A stretch of DNA of 64,000 nucleotides. It comes from an uncultured Anaerolineaceae bacterium. GTDB taxonomy: Bacteria > Chloroflexota > Anaerolineae > Anaerolineales > Anaerolineaceae. The DNA lies in the NCBI GenBank assembly GCA_938020565.1, contig CALIHP010000002.1, positions 41,539-105,538 on the forward strand. Reading direction: 5' to 3'. The position numbers and the translations under genes were made by a program. The notes beneath the pieces are model-generated. The model made no database searches. It was not told the origin of the DNA and saw only the letters and a program-made list of their open reading frames with translations. This document shows, one piece after another, positions 1-7,777 of the stretch. Position 1 is the first letter of the stretch, and each line of letters starts with the position of its first letter.

Positions 1-1
1 G

Positions 2-829
2 AATAAGTTCAACTTCGCGGGCAAGCTGAGCGGTACGATCGGCGACGGCGAATACCTGATCCAGGCGAACATGACGCCGGAAGGCACGCAGTGGCAGATT
101 ACGGAACAGGGCGTTGAGTTCTGGGAGCTGGTCGAAGTCAATTGTATCGAGCGCGGCGAGATTGGGAATACCCCGACTCACGGCGACACCGGCACGGCTT
201 CGGCTTACGTCGGGCTTGACGAAGGCGAAAGTATTATCTGTACCTTTGTCAACCGCCGCTACGGCGAAACAGTCGAGCATTACGATCCGCCGGTACCGGG
301 CTTCACCGACTGGGCGGACGCCCTCCCGCGCACTGGTTTCACGCCGGGCCGGGTCACGGTCCTGCCGGAACAGTCCGCAGCGAAGCTGTATCTGGATTCG
401 ACGCTGACGCTGAATATTCCAGGGCTGAACCAGACGCTCGAAATCGTGGGGATCCCGAAACAGGATGGGACCTGGGACGTCAGCTACCTGGGCCAGAAGG
501 CGGGCTACCTCGAAGGGTCGGCGTATCCGACCTGGGACGGGAACTCGATCGTGACGGCTCATGTCTGGGACGCGTACAACAACCCGGGTCCGTTCTTCGG
601 GCTGAAGAACCTCCGCTACGGCGACCGCTTCACGATCACGGCTTACGGGAAGACGTATACGTACGAAGTCCGTGAATCTGAGCAGCTGCTGGAAACGGAT
701 GTCGACCAGATGATGGTATCGAAAGAAGGCAGCTGGGTCACGCTGATGACCTGCGAAGCCTATGACGAAGGCGAGCAGAAGTACAAGTACCGCCGTCTCG
801 TCCGCGGCGTCCTGATCGACGTCGAGTAA
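2..829 (+). CDS. Sortase-domain surface protein, 5' end outside the window
   Basis: The frame is open from base 2, so the gene starts upstream and only its C-terminal 275 residues are seen. The last ~130 residues form a sortase domain: the His codon at 560-562 (TAHVWD), the TLMTC motif with the Cys codon at 752-754, and an Arg in RRLVRG near the end match the sortase His/Cys/Arg triad. Before it lies a beta-rich segment ending in CTFVNRR, typical of a Cna-B/prealbumin-like wall-protein domain. An LPRTG sequence (codons 323-337) follows. The sortase domain would act outside the cell. No membrane anchor follows the domain, so anchoring must come from the missing N-terminus or another mechanism. 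Fusion of wall-protein-like repeats to a C-terminal sortase occurs in other Chloroflexota, as far as I recall. Substrate unknown. Confidence 0.8.
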   Translation, partial: NKFNFAGKLSGTIGDGEYLIQANMTPEGTQWQITEQGVEFWELVEVNCIERGEIGNTPTHGDTGTASAYVGLDEGESIICTFVNRRYGETVEHYDPPVPGFTDWADALPRTGFTPGRVTVLPEQSAAKLYLDSTLTLNIPGLNQTLEIVGIPKQDGTWDVSYLGQKAGYLEGSAYPTWDGNSIVTAHVWDAYNNPGPFFGLKNLRYGDRFTITAYGKTYTYEVRESEQLLETDVDQMMVSKEGSWVTLMTCEAYDEGEQKYKYRRLVRGVLIDVE

Positions 830-904
830 CGAAATCCGGCGCGGGGAGAGCCGGCCCCATAGGGCGGCTTTTCCCTGCGCTGCGAAAAGGTGATTGAAGG
901 GGAA

Positions 905-935
905 ACGGGCGTGAGATTCGCGCCCGTTTTCTATT
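905..935 (+). terminator. Rho-independent terminator after the sortase gene
   Basis: A perfect 9-bp stem (905-913 with 923-931, AAACGGGCG/CGCCCGTTT) with a 9-base loop is followed by a T-rich tract. It lies 75 bases after the sortase stop codon. A weaker GC-rich hairpin sits at about 839-880. Confidence 0.75.
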
Positions 936-1019
936 GGAGGAGCACGCCCCGGTCCTTATTTTTGTTGCGGAAGGTGCCGGAGGGCTCATATTCCGCCTTA
1001 ATTCCCGGATGAAAATGAG

Positions 1020-1025
1020 TATAAT
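1020..1025 (+). promoter_or_regulatory. Putative -10 element of the ATP synthase F0 operon
   Basis: An exact TATAAT lies 94 bases before the atpZ/I-like start. No convincing -35 is seen at 17 bp. The ~290 bases between the sortase gene and this operon otherwise hold only the terminator and this element. Confidence 0.45.
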
Positions 1026-1118
1026 ATCGGATAAGCGGAAAATCGCTTGGCGGGGATCGTTCCCGAGACGGAGGTTCTTCCGTTTTGGGGAAGGCCCTGT
1101 CGTTCGGGGAGGGGCAGC

Positions 1119-1439
1119 ATGGAGGATCGCCGGAAATGGGCGTCTGAAGCGTCGAAAATCGATCCCGTTTTTTGGGGACATGCCGGAAAGATGGCGGCGT
1201 TGATCGCGGGCGTGACGTTCGGATGTTTCCTGGGCGCGGTGCGTCTTGGCCAATGGCTCGACGGACGGGCCGGATCCGCTCCTTTGCTGACAATTCTGAT
1301 GGGGCTGGGCGGCATCGGCGCTTCGCTTTACCTGAACGTGAGAATTGCGTTTAAGACGATGGATGCGATGAAATTGAAAGGAAATCCGCCGGCGGAAACG
1401 AGGAAGACCGACGGCGAAGGGAATTCTGACGATGACTGA
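1119..1439 (+). CDS. AtpZ/AtpI-type F0 assembly protein
   Basis: A 106-residue protein with two predicted membrane helices (about residues 22-45 and 52-75) and the family-like pattern GxxxGxxLGxWLD near the first helix. It precedes F0 subunit a and overlaps it by 8 bases. AtpI/AtpZ proteins help c-ring assembly and may conduct Mg2+. The start at 1119 is preceded by GGGGAGGGG at good spacing, and the sequence before it in the same frame does not look coding. The charged Asp/Lys-rich tail is unremarkable. The exact subfamily (AtpI or AtpZ) cannot be settled by eye. Confidence 0.75.
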   Translation: MEDRRKWASEASKIDPVFWGHAGKMAALIAGVTFGCFLGAVRLGQWLDGRAGSAPLLTILMGLGGIGASLYLNVRIAFKTMDAMKLKGNPPAETRKTDGEGNSDDD

Positions 1440-2619
1440 AACAACGGCTGCGCCGGAAGGCGGAATCGAACCGGTCCCGGGAACCGGCGCGAGAAAAGAG
1501 AATCGCTCTTCCGCGCTGACGATCGTTCTGATCGCGGCGCTGGTGATTTTGAATATTTTCGTCGTCAAAGTCTATCCGCCGGTCAGCCCGGTGATCCGGG
1601 TCGTCCCCGAGTCGCTGCTGCGGGGGGCGGGCGGCGAACCGGCGCCCTGGTTTACGATTTCGGGCGTGGGGCCGGTATACCTGACGAATACGCTGATGGC
1701 GGTGTTCCTCGTTTTTGTAATCCTGATCGGATTGTCGGTCGCGGTTCGTTTCCGTATTAAAAACGCGGTCCGGCGTCCGTCCGGACTGATCCTGTATCTC
1801 GAAACGACGATGGACATGCTGACCGGGATGGTTAAAGGGTCGATCGATCCGAAATGGAGCGGGCGGATCCTGCCTTTTTACTTTACATTTTTCTTCTACG
1901 TCCTGCTGGCGAACCTGACGAAGGTCCTTCCGTTTTTTGAGACGGTGGGGGCTGCGGTTCCCGTTGACGGCGGCCTGGCTGCTGAGCGCTGGACTCCCTG
2001 GCTTTACGCGGTTACGAATCGGATCGCCGGCGAGGGCGCGCAGGGCTACGAGCTCGTCAGCTTCTTCCGCGGCGCGTCGACTTCGCTGAATTTTACGCTG
2101 AGCCTGGCGATCGGGTCGGTCCTGATGATCCAGGCGTTCGGCGTTCGGGCCAATGGCTGGCGCTATTTTACGAAGTTCCTCCCGCTGGGGTATATCGCGA
2201 TGTTGGGACGGCTGATCGGCGCGGGCCTGCAGGCGGGGATCGCGAAGCTGATTCTCCTTGTCCGCGGCGGCGATCCGCCGAAATCCGGCGAGGGGCTCCT
2301 GGCGAAGGCTGACGGGAAAGCGCTGAAGGCGGAGACGGAGCGTTTCCGGAAGAAGGCGGGCGGATTTTTTATCGACACGTTCGTCGGCGTTCTGGAGCTG
2401 GTTTCCGAAGCCGCGAAAGTTTTATCGTTCGCGTTCCGGCTGTTTGGAAATATGTTTGCGGGCAGCGTGCTCCTGCTGTTCCTGGGGTACATGGTCCCGG
2501 TGGTATTGACATCGTTTTTACAGCTTTATGAGATGATTTTCGGGCTGATTCAGGCGTTTGTTTTCAGCATGCTGACGGCGATTTTTATGAACATGGCCGT
2601 TCAGCATGAGAAAGAGTAA
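1432..2619 (+). CDS. atpB: F0F1 ATP synthase subunit a
   Basis: Subunit a forms the ion half-channels next to the c-ring. The diagnostic helix is present as SFAFRLFGNMFAG, holding the essential stator Arg, and the last helix has QAFVFSMLTAIFMNM. At 395 residues it is about 100 longer than typical subunit a. The extra length lies in the N-terminal loop and in a charged insert (about residues 280-315) just before the Arg helix. The start ATG overlaps the end of the atpZ/I-like gene. It is second in an atpI-B-E-F/H operon. The GC-rich third positions match the rest of the chromosome. Confidence 0.95.
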   Translation: MTETTAAPEGGIEPVPGTGARKENRSSALTIVLIAALVILNIFVVKVYPPVSPVIRVVPESLLRGAGGEPAPWFTISGVGPVYLTNTLMAVFLVFVILIGLSVAVRFRIKNAVRRPSGLILYLETTMDMLTGMVKGSIDPKWSGRILPFYFTFFFYVLLANLTKVLPFFETVGAAVPVDGGLAAERWTPWLYAVTNRIAGEGAQGYELVSFFRGASTSLNFTLSLAIGSVLMIQAFGVRANGWRYFTKFLPLGYIAMLGRLIGAGLQAGIAKLILLVRGGDPPKSGEGLLAKADGKALKAETERFRKKAGGFFIDTFVGVLELVSEAAKVLSFAFRLFGNMFAGSVLLLFLGYMVPVVLTSFLQLYEMIFGLIQAFVFSMLTAIFMNMAVQHEKE

Positions 2620-2649
2620 AGATTCGGAAAAATCCGGGGGGAATTGAGA

Positions 2650-2874
2650 ATGGATCCACAAGCGGCAAAATACATTGGTACGGGAATTGCGATGCTATCG
2701 CTGGCGGGCGCGGGCATATCGATCGGCATGATCGGAACGTCGGCGCTGAGCGGGATCGCGCGCAATCCGGAGGCGCAGGGAAATATCATGTCGGCGATGA
2801 TTCTGGCGATCGCGTTCGCCGAATCGATCGCGATTTATGCGCTGGTGATCGCGTTCCTGATGCTGTTCAGTTAG
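2650..2874 (+). CDS. atpE: F0F1 ATP synthase subunit c
   Basis: A 74-residue hairpin of two membrane helices joined by the RNPEA loop. The ion-binding carboxylate is the Glu in AFAESIAIYALV. In Na+-specific c-rings a Gln in helix 1 helps ligate Na+; the aligned position here is Ile. The Ser after the Glu and the Tyr four residues later are retained. This favours H+ coupling, though not conclusively. The ATG at 2650 gives MDPQAAKYIG. A TTG two codons upstream is less likely. Confidence 0.95.
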   Translation: MDPQAAKYIGTGIAMLSLAGAGISIGMIGTSALSGIARNPEAQGNIMSAMILAIAFAESIAIYALVIAFLMLFS

Positions 2875-2893
2875 GTCGAAGGCGGGATAGATC

Positions 2894-3655
2894 ATGGGTG
2901 CAGCATTCAGCGCTTTGGGGATCAACGCCGGGAACCTGCTCGTCAGTACGATCTGCCTGGTCATCGCTTATCTGATCATCGCGCGTTTTATTGTCGGCCC
3001 GATTCAGAAGGTCGCGAGCGAGCGGCAGGCGATGATCGATTCGGGAATGGAAAACGCGCGCCAGTCGAAGCAGATGATTGCTGACGCGGAGCAGCGCGCC
3101 GCCGAAATTGTCAGCAACGCCGAAGCGAAGGCGACCGAGATTATTAAGACGGCCACGGATCAGACGATCAAGCTCCGCGAAGATTACCGGGCGCAGGTCG
3201 ACGCGGAGAACGTCAAGCAGCTCCGCAGTACCAAAGCCTACCTGGACCAGGAGCGGGATTTGATGCTGACGCACTTGCGAGACCAGATTATTGATCTGTC
3301 GATCGAGGGGGCGAAGAAGCTGGTTCAGGAGAACCTGAAAATCGATCCGGATAAACAGCGGCAAATGCTGATCGAGATGTTTACCGGGATTCGCGACCGG
3401 AAGTTTTTAGCCGTCCCGCAGGAGCTTCAGTCGAACCTGCCGCGGATCGAGGTCACGACCGCGATCGCGCTGACCGACGAGGAGCGGGCGCTCGTCAGCG
3501 AAGAGCTGAAATCGCGGCTGAGCGACGACGGCGCGGTCGTTTTTCAGATCGATCCGAAAATTCTCGGCGGCGTTGTTGTTCATAGCGGCAATATCCTGAT
3601 CGATCATTCGATTTCCGGACGTGCGCGCGAGCTTCGTGACGCGCTTCATCAGTAA
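2894..3655 (+). CDS. Fused F0 subunit b / F1 subunit delta
   Basis: One 253-residue chain carries an N-terminal membrane helix (about residues 12-32), a long charged helical stalk typical of subunit b (about 35-150), and a C-terminal block resembling the end of the delta subunit: DPKILGGVVVHSG then ILIDHSISGRARELRDAL. The middle part corresponds to a reduced delta N-terminal domain. Fusion of b and delta is known in mycobacteria (AtpFH), but there the order is embedded in a complete operon. Here no separate atpH and no atpA/G/D/C follow. The chain would form the peripheral stalk linking F0 to F1. Confidence 0.88.
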   Translation: MGAAFSALGINAGNLLVSTICLVIAYLIIARFIVGPIQKVASERQAMIDSGMENARQSKQMIADAEQRAAEIVSNAEAKATEIIKTATDQTIKLREDYRAQVDAENVKQLRSTKAYLDQERDLMLTHLRDQIIDLSIEGAKKLVQENLKIDPDKQRQMLIEMFTGIRDRKFLAVPQELQSNLPRIEVTTAIALTDEERALVSEELKSRLSDDGAVVFQIDPKILGGVVVHSGNILIDHSISGRARELRDALHQ

Positions 3656-3681
3656 GCTCCCGGAATACGATTTTTGGATTT

Positions 3682-3720
3682 GGCGGCGAGGAAGCACGAG
3701 CTTTTTCGCCGCCTCTTTCG
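3682..3720 (+). terminator. Probable terminator of the F0 operon
   Basis: An 8-bp stem (3682-3689 GGCGGCGA with 3706-3713 TCGCCGCC) is followed by TCTTTCGTT. It lies between the b/delta stop and the nurA promoter, consistent with the ATP synthase operon ending here without F1 genes. Confidence 0.55.
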
Positions 3721-3735
3721 TTCGGGAAAGGCGGG

Positions 3736-3741
3736 TATAAT
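3736..3741 (+). promoter_or_regulatory. Leaderless-type promoter -10 of nurA
   Basis: An exact TATAAT ends 6 bases before the nurA ATG at 3748, so the transcription start should fall on or next to the start codon. No ribosome-binding site lies between. The same geometry is seen before ftsK. Confidence 0.6.
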
Positions 3742-3747
3742 CGGGTT

Positions 3748-4923
3748 ATGCCGGTCGATTTCGTAAATCTCCTTCCGCAAATCCGCGATTTCAGCGATCA
3801 TGCCGTCGAGCGGCAGTCGCAGGCGGAATCGAGCCTTTCCGCGCTCCGGAAGTCGTTCGCGACGTTAGCCGGGCGGACGGATATCGAAGCGCTCGTGCGC
3901 GCGAATTTATCCGGGAAGCCGGCGGTTCACATCGCGCTTCCGACCGATGAGGCGATCGATCGCGGGTTCCCGCTTCCGGAAAGCGCGCGCCGTCCGGGGA
4001 CAGTTTTAGCCGCCGACGGGTCGCAGGTGATCCCCAACCGGCATGAGGAAGTCCGTTTCGGCCTGATCAATATCGGATTATTTGAGGCGCGGCCCGGGTC
4101 GGGAACCGCTCCGACCGAGACGGTCGCGACCGAGCTCCTCGACGAGTTCCGCGGCGGCGAACGGCTCGACGAATTCCGCGTTTCGTACCTGCGCGACCTT
4201 TCGGAGCGCTGTCTGATCGCGGAAGCTGTTAACGGTCTGGCGTCCGACCGGGAACCGATTTTAGCGCTGACCGACGGTCCGATCTCGATCTTTCAGCAGC
4301 GGAAGCCGGTAAGCGGCTCGGCGGGGGCGTTTTCGCCCGAGGATCGGCGCAGGATCGAAACCGCGTATCAGGTTATGGCACGGCGCGGAGTCCTTTACGC
4401 CGGCTATATTGACCGTCCGGGTTCCGATCTCGTCGTCCGCATGGCGCAGACGGCGCTGAACCAGGAGACGTCGGAATCCGGCCCGAAAACGCTGATGGAC
4501 GCTGGGCTTTTCGCGTCGGTTCTGGGACCGACCGAGCGTTCGGCGGTCTTCCGGCTGGCGACGGTGAATCCGGGACCGAACGACGAAGAAATTCTGGCGG
4601 TTTATTTCTTTTACCTGAACCTTCAGGGGGCGCAGCGGTTCCGGACGAGGAAGCGGGCGACGATCGCGCGCGTCGAAGTTCCGGATTGGGTTGCGCGCGA
4701 GCCGGCGTCGATCGACACGCTGCACGCGGCGCTGGTCGCGCAGGCCGGGATGATCGATGGAATGCTGTATCCCTACGCGCTCCAGCGTGCGCATGAAATC
4801 GCATTGATCCGTGTCGACGAGAAAGAGCGGATCAAGCGGAAGCTGATGCATGAAATGATCCGGCGGGGGAGCTCGCCGCGGGATAAATCGGAAAAACAGC
4901 GGTCGAAAGACCTGATTAACTGA
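3748..4923 (+). CDS. nurA: NurA-domain 5'-3' nuclease
   Basis: 391 residues. The hallmark is LAADGSQVIPNRHEEVRFGLINIG (quoted here in part: ADGSQ, residues ~90-95), the metal-binding DGS motif of the NurA nuclease fold. The second acidic motif is ALTDGPI (~residues 172-178). NurA works with the HerA translocase in DNA end resection, and a herA gene follows two genes downstream. The N-terminal ~70 residues look helical. No RBS is needed if the transcript is leaderless. The C-terminal tail is highly charged (RSSPRDKSEKQR). Confidence 0.85.
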   Translation: MPVDFVNLLPQIRDFSDHAVERQSQAESSLSALRKSFATLAGRTDIEALVRANLSGKPAVHIALPTDEAIDRGFPLPESARRPGTVLAADGSQVIPNRHEEVRFGLINIGLFEARPGSGTAPTETVATELLDEFRGGERLDEFRVSYLRDLSERCLIAEAVNGLASDREPILALTDGPISIFQQRKPVSGSAGAFSPEDRRRIETAYQVMARRGVLYAGYIDRPGSDLVVRMAQTALNQETSESGPKTLMDAGLFASVLGPTERSAVFRLATVNPGPNDEEILAVYFFYLNLQGAQRFRTRKRATIARVEVPDWVAREPASIDTLHAALVAQAGMIDGMLYPYALQRAHEIALIRVDEKERIKRKLMHEMIRRGSSPRDKSEKQRSKDLIN

Positions 4924-4966
4924 ATCAAATCGGGCGGTGGCGATCGGGAGAAAAGGAGAAGGATCG

Positions 4967-5623
4967 ATGGGGCCAGAGGCAGTCGGAATCCCGTTTGGGC
5001 GAATCTTAACCAGTCATTTACGCGGCGCGTCGGCGGCGTTCCGCGTCGGCGCGGAGGAAATCCCGCCGTTCGGATCGCTTGTCCGCGCTGCGATCGGAAA
5101 TCGCGGTGGCGGCGATATTTTTGGTTTGGTTGCCGATATCCGGATGGAGGAGGATGGCTTCCTTCGGCAGTTAGCTTCCGGAGCGGAGCTCGACCCCGAA
5201 ATTATTCTCGATTCGCGGGAGAACCGGAACGTCCCGATCGTGCTGACGATTTTATTTGTCGGATCGCGCAGCGATGGACGCGTATCCCACCTGCTTCCGC
5301 CGCGTCCGCCGCTGACGCTCGATGAGTTGTACGTTTGTTGCGACGCCGAGATCGTTGAATTCTGCGGCGGGGGGCGGTTTGGCTACTTCCGGCATCTTCT
5401 CCGCGGCGGAGATTATCCGGTCGAGGAACTCGTCGCGGCTCATTTCCGCGAAGCGATCCGCGCGCATGCGGCGGTTTTCGGTTCGGCGGAGGATTGGGAA
5501 CGGCGCGCGGTGGGCGAGATGATGAACCTGATGAACGGCGATTTTGATCGGCTTTACGACGTCTTTGGCGCGCTGAGCGACCTGGATCCGGCGGCCGGCG
5601 GGGAAAGGCAGGGACGAAAATGA
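4967..5623 (+). CDS. Unknown protein encoded between nurA and herA
   Basis: 218 residues with no motif I can name. The N-terminal ~75 residues (PFGRILTSHLRG, GSLVRA, IFGLVADIRM) read like a small beta-barrel of the HAS-barrel type found at the N-terminus of HerA. The rest is mixed alpha/beta with two Cys-rich spots (YVCCD, EFCGGG). The ATG at 4967 follows AAGGAGAAGG. Its stop overlaps the herA start (ATGA), so the two are translationally coupled. Its position suggests a partner of the NurA-HerA complex; this is inference. Confidence 0.65.
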   Translation: MGPEAVGIPFGRILTSHLRGASAAFRVGAEEIPPFGSLVRAAIGNRGGGDIFGLVADIRMEEDGFLRQLASGAELDPEIILDSRENRNVPIVLTILFVGSRSDGRVSHLLPPRPPLTLDELYVCCDAEIVEFCGGGRFGYFRHLLRGGDYPVEELVAAHFREAIRAHAAVFGSAEDWERRAVGEMMNLMNGDFDRLYDVFGALSDLDPAAGGERQGRK

Positions 5624-7281
5624 GCCTGGAACGCGATTTAATCGGATACGTTATCGGCGGGAGCCTGAAAGAAGGGATTACCGTCCGGTTGACGGTTCCA
5701 GCGACGATGGTCCGAGAGGGCGGATTTGTCGTTATCGAAAGCCTGGGCGTTCGCTATTACGGACTGTCGGTGAATTTGTCGCTCCGTTCGGCAGATCCGC
5801 GCTTCTCGCTGGAGCGCGCGGAGCTGCGGTTTAAACCGGCTTACGCGGCGGTCCTGAACGAGAAGGCGCTGTATACTGAAATGGAGGTGATGCCGGTGCT
5901 GATGCAGGAGACCGGCGGCGATATTGACGATCCGGATTATCAGCCTCAGGATATCGAGAACCCGGGCATTATGCCGATTAAGACGGTCCCGGCGCACCAT
6001 GCGCCCGTCTATCTCGCTTCGCGCTTCGACGTCGCGGCGGTTTTCAGTCCGCGTTCGGCTGGCGGAAAAAGCGACGCCAGCTTTATGATCGGGACGACGC
6101 GCGAACAGGGCCATCCGGTTCATATCAATCTGAAAAAGCTGATCGAGCGTTCGTCGGGAATTTTCGGCGCGACCGGAACGGGAAAATCGTACCTGACCCG
6201 CCTGATTCTGGCGGGGCTGCTGAAAAGCGGCGAAGCGTCCGTCCTGGTTTTCGATATGCATAACGAATATTCATATGGCGACCGTTCGCCGGATACGGGG
6301 AAAGAGGTCCCGGGACTGAAAGATAAATTTGGTCCGAAGGTCATGCTCGCCGGGCTGGGCGCAGGCGCGAAAATCCGCTCCCGCCGGGTCGATATCGAAC
6401 TTGTCCTGAAAAGTTCCGACCTGTATCCGTCTGATATCGAGATGCTGACGGCCGAGTTGAATTTACGCGATACGACCGGAACGACGCTGAACCAGCTGTT
6501 TCAGGCGTTCGGGACCGACTGGTTCGAGGCGTTTCGGAAGCTGGGGAGCGGCGGCGAGGACGAACTGGCGCAGTGGGCGCGCGACAATAAGCTGCACGAG
6601 GGGGCGGTATCGGCGTTGTATACGAAGCTGGGGAAGGTTTTCGGCAAGCCGTATATCCGTCCGAACGTCGCCGGCGATCCGGTCGGCAATATGATTAACG
6701 TCCTGTCGGCGGGAAAATCGGTCGTGCTGTCGTTCGGGGGTTATGAGTCGGATTTGGATTACCTGCTGGTGACGAACGTTCTGACGCGGCTGATCCGGGC
6801 CGAATGGGAACGGCGGACGAACGAGGGGTATCATGATCCGCTGAAAAATCCTTATCCGCTCGTGATCGCTCTGGAGGAGGCGCATAAGCTGCTGAATCGG
6901 GAAATGGCGTCGCAGACGGCGTTCGCGGCGATTGCGCGCGAGATGCGCAAGTATTCGGTGACGCTCCTGGTCATCGACCAGCGCCCGTCGCAGATATACG
7001 ACGAAGTCATGTCGCAGCTGGGAACGCGGATTTCAGGATGGCTTGGCGACGACAACGATATTGCGGCTGTGCTGTCCGGCTTATCCGGGCGCGATACGCT
7101 GCGCGGAATGCTCTCCCGGCTTCAGCCGAAGGAGGAGGTGCTGCTCGTCGGGTATGGGGTGCCGATGCCGTTGCCGGTACGTTCGCGGCGCTACGATGAG
7201 GCCTTCTGGCGCGAGCTCTTCGGGACAGAATCGGGGAAACCCGAGGACGCGGCGTTATCGGCGAAGAAGTTTTTCGGGTAA
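5620..7281 (+). CDS. herA: HerA-type hexameric DNA translocase
   Basis: 553 residues. A HAS-barrel-like N-terminus is followed by a FtsK/HerA P-loop core: Walker A GATGTGKS (about residues 183-190), a Walker B-like strand with catalytic Glu (VIALEEAHKLL) and the sensor-like VIDQRPSQI. HerA pumps DNA to the NurA nuclease. It overlaps the upstream unknown gene by 4 bases and is third in the nurA-X-herA operon. The tail (DAALSAKKFFG) may be a partner-binding extension. It could also be annotated as DUF87 ATPase. Confidence 0.88.
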   Translation: MSLERDLIGYVIGGSLKEGITVRLTVPATMVREGGFVVIESLGVRYYGLSVNLSLRSADPRFSLERAELRFKPAYAAVLNEKALYTEMEVMPVLMQETGGDIDDPDYQPQDIENPGIMPIKTVPAHHAPVYLASRFDVAAVFSPRSAGGKSDASFMIGTTREQGHPVHINLKKLIERSSGIFGATGTGKSYLTRLILAGLLKSGEASVLVFDMHNEYSYGDRSPDTGKEVPGLKDKFGPKVMLAGLGAGAKIRSRRVDIELVLKSSDLYPSDIEMLTAELNLRDTTGTTLNQLFQAFGTDWFEAFRKLGSGGEDELAQWARDNKLHEGAVSALYTKLGKVFGKPYIRPNVAGDPVGNMINVLSAGKSVVLSFGGYESDLDYLLVTNVLTRLIRAEWERRTNEGYHDPLKNPYPLVIALEEAHKLLNREMASQTAFAAIAREMRKYSVTLLVIDQRPSQIYDEVMSQLGTRISGWLGDDNDIAAVLSGLSGRDTLRGMLSRLQPKEEVLLVGYGVPMPLPVRSRRYDEAFWRELFGTESGKPEDAALSAKKFFG

Positions 7282-7287
7282 ACCTCT

Positions 7288-7313
7288 GGTCGCGCCGTGG
7301 TCCCACGGCGACC
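7288..7313. terminator. Hairpin between convergent herA and trmH-type genes
   Basis: Nested stems (7288-7292 with 7309-7313, and 7295-7299 with 7304-7308) form a GC-rich hairpin in the 34-base gap between two convergent genes. There is no T tract, so termination is likely but not certain. Confidence 0.4.
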
Positions 7314-7315
7314 GC

Positions 7316-7777
7316 TTAACGGCGGCAGAGCCGGATTTCGCGCGTGTACATCACGAGCGTGCCGGACACGGCGACGTTGAACGACATGGCATTCACAGAT
7401 TCGATTTCGACGACCGCGTCGCATTTTTTCAGGATCCGTTCCGGGAGTCCGTTCGCTTCCGAGCCGAGAAGATAGACCGCCATGGGCGGATGCGTAAAGG
7501 AGGCCAGCGGTTCGCCGCCGAATTCAACGCCGACCAGCCGCGCGCCGACCGGGCGGTTGGCATAGAAGTTTTCAAAGGTTTCGTAGCGGCGAAGCGGAAT
7601 CCGATGATCCGCGTGCCAGAGGTCGGTTGGCTGCCGTCTTGGCTTGGCGCCGATCGTAAAAATACCGGCCGCGCCGAGCTGATACGCGCTTCGCCAGAGC
7701 GTCCCGATATTTTCCCAGTGAAGCGGATGGAACACGCCGATTTCGAAGTAGCCGCGGTCAAGGTCGATATCGGTCAT
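7316..7777 (-). CDS. SpoU/TrmH-family RNA 2'-O-methyltransferase (TrmL-like)
   Basis: 153 residues, the size of the minimal catalytic SPOUT domain without an RNA-binding extension, as in TrmL. All three family motifs are visible: NIGTLWRSA (motif 1), YLLGSEANGLP (motif 2) and ESVNAMSFNVAVSGTLVMY (motif 3, catalytic Asn and knot). It transfers methyl from SAM to a ribose 2'-OH of tRNA or rRNA. Its ATG overlaps the ftsK stop (ATGA), so it is co-translated with ftsK. The RNA target is not evident. Confidence 0.85.
   Translation of the reverse strand: MTDIDLDRGYFEIGVFHPLHWENIGTLWRSAYQLGAAGIFTIGAKPRRQPTDLWHADHRIPLRRYETFENFYANRPVGARLVGVEFGGEPLASFTHPPMAVYLLGSEANGLPERILKKCDAVVEIESVNAMSFNVAVSGTLVMYTREIRLCRR

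Noticed and set aside
738..1568. Long minus-strand open frame of 276 codons opposite the start of the ATP synthase genes
   Set aside because: Composition is Arg/Ser/Pro-rich as expected of antisense frames in GC-rich genes, and it conflicts with clear atpZ/I and atpB coding.
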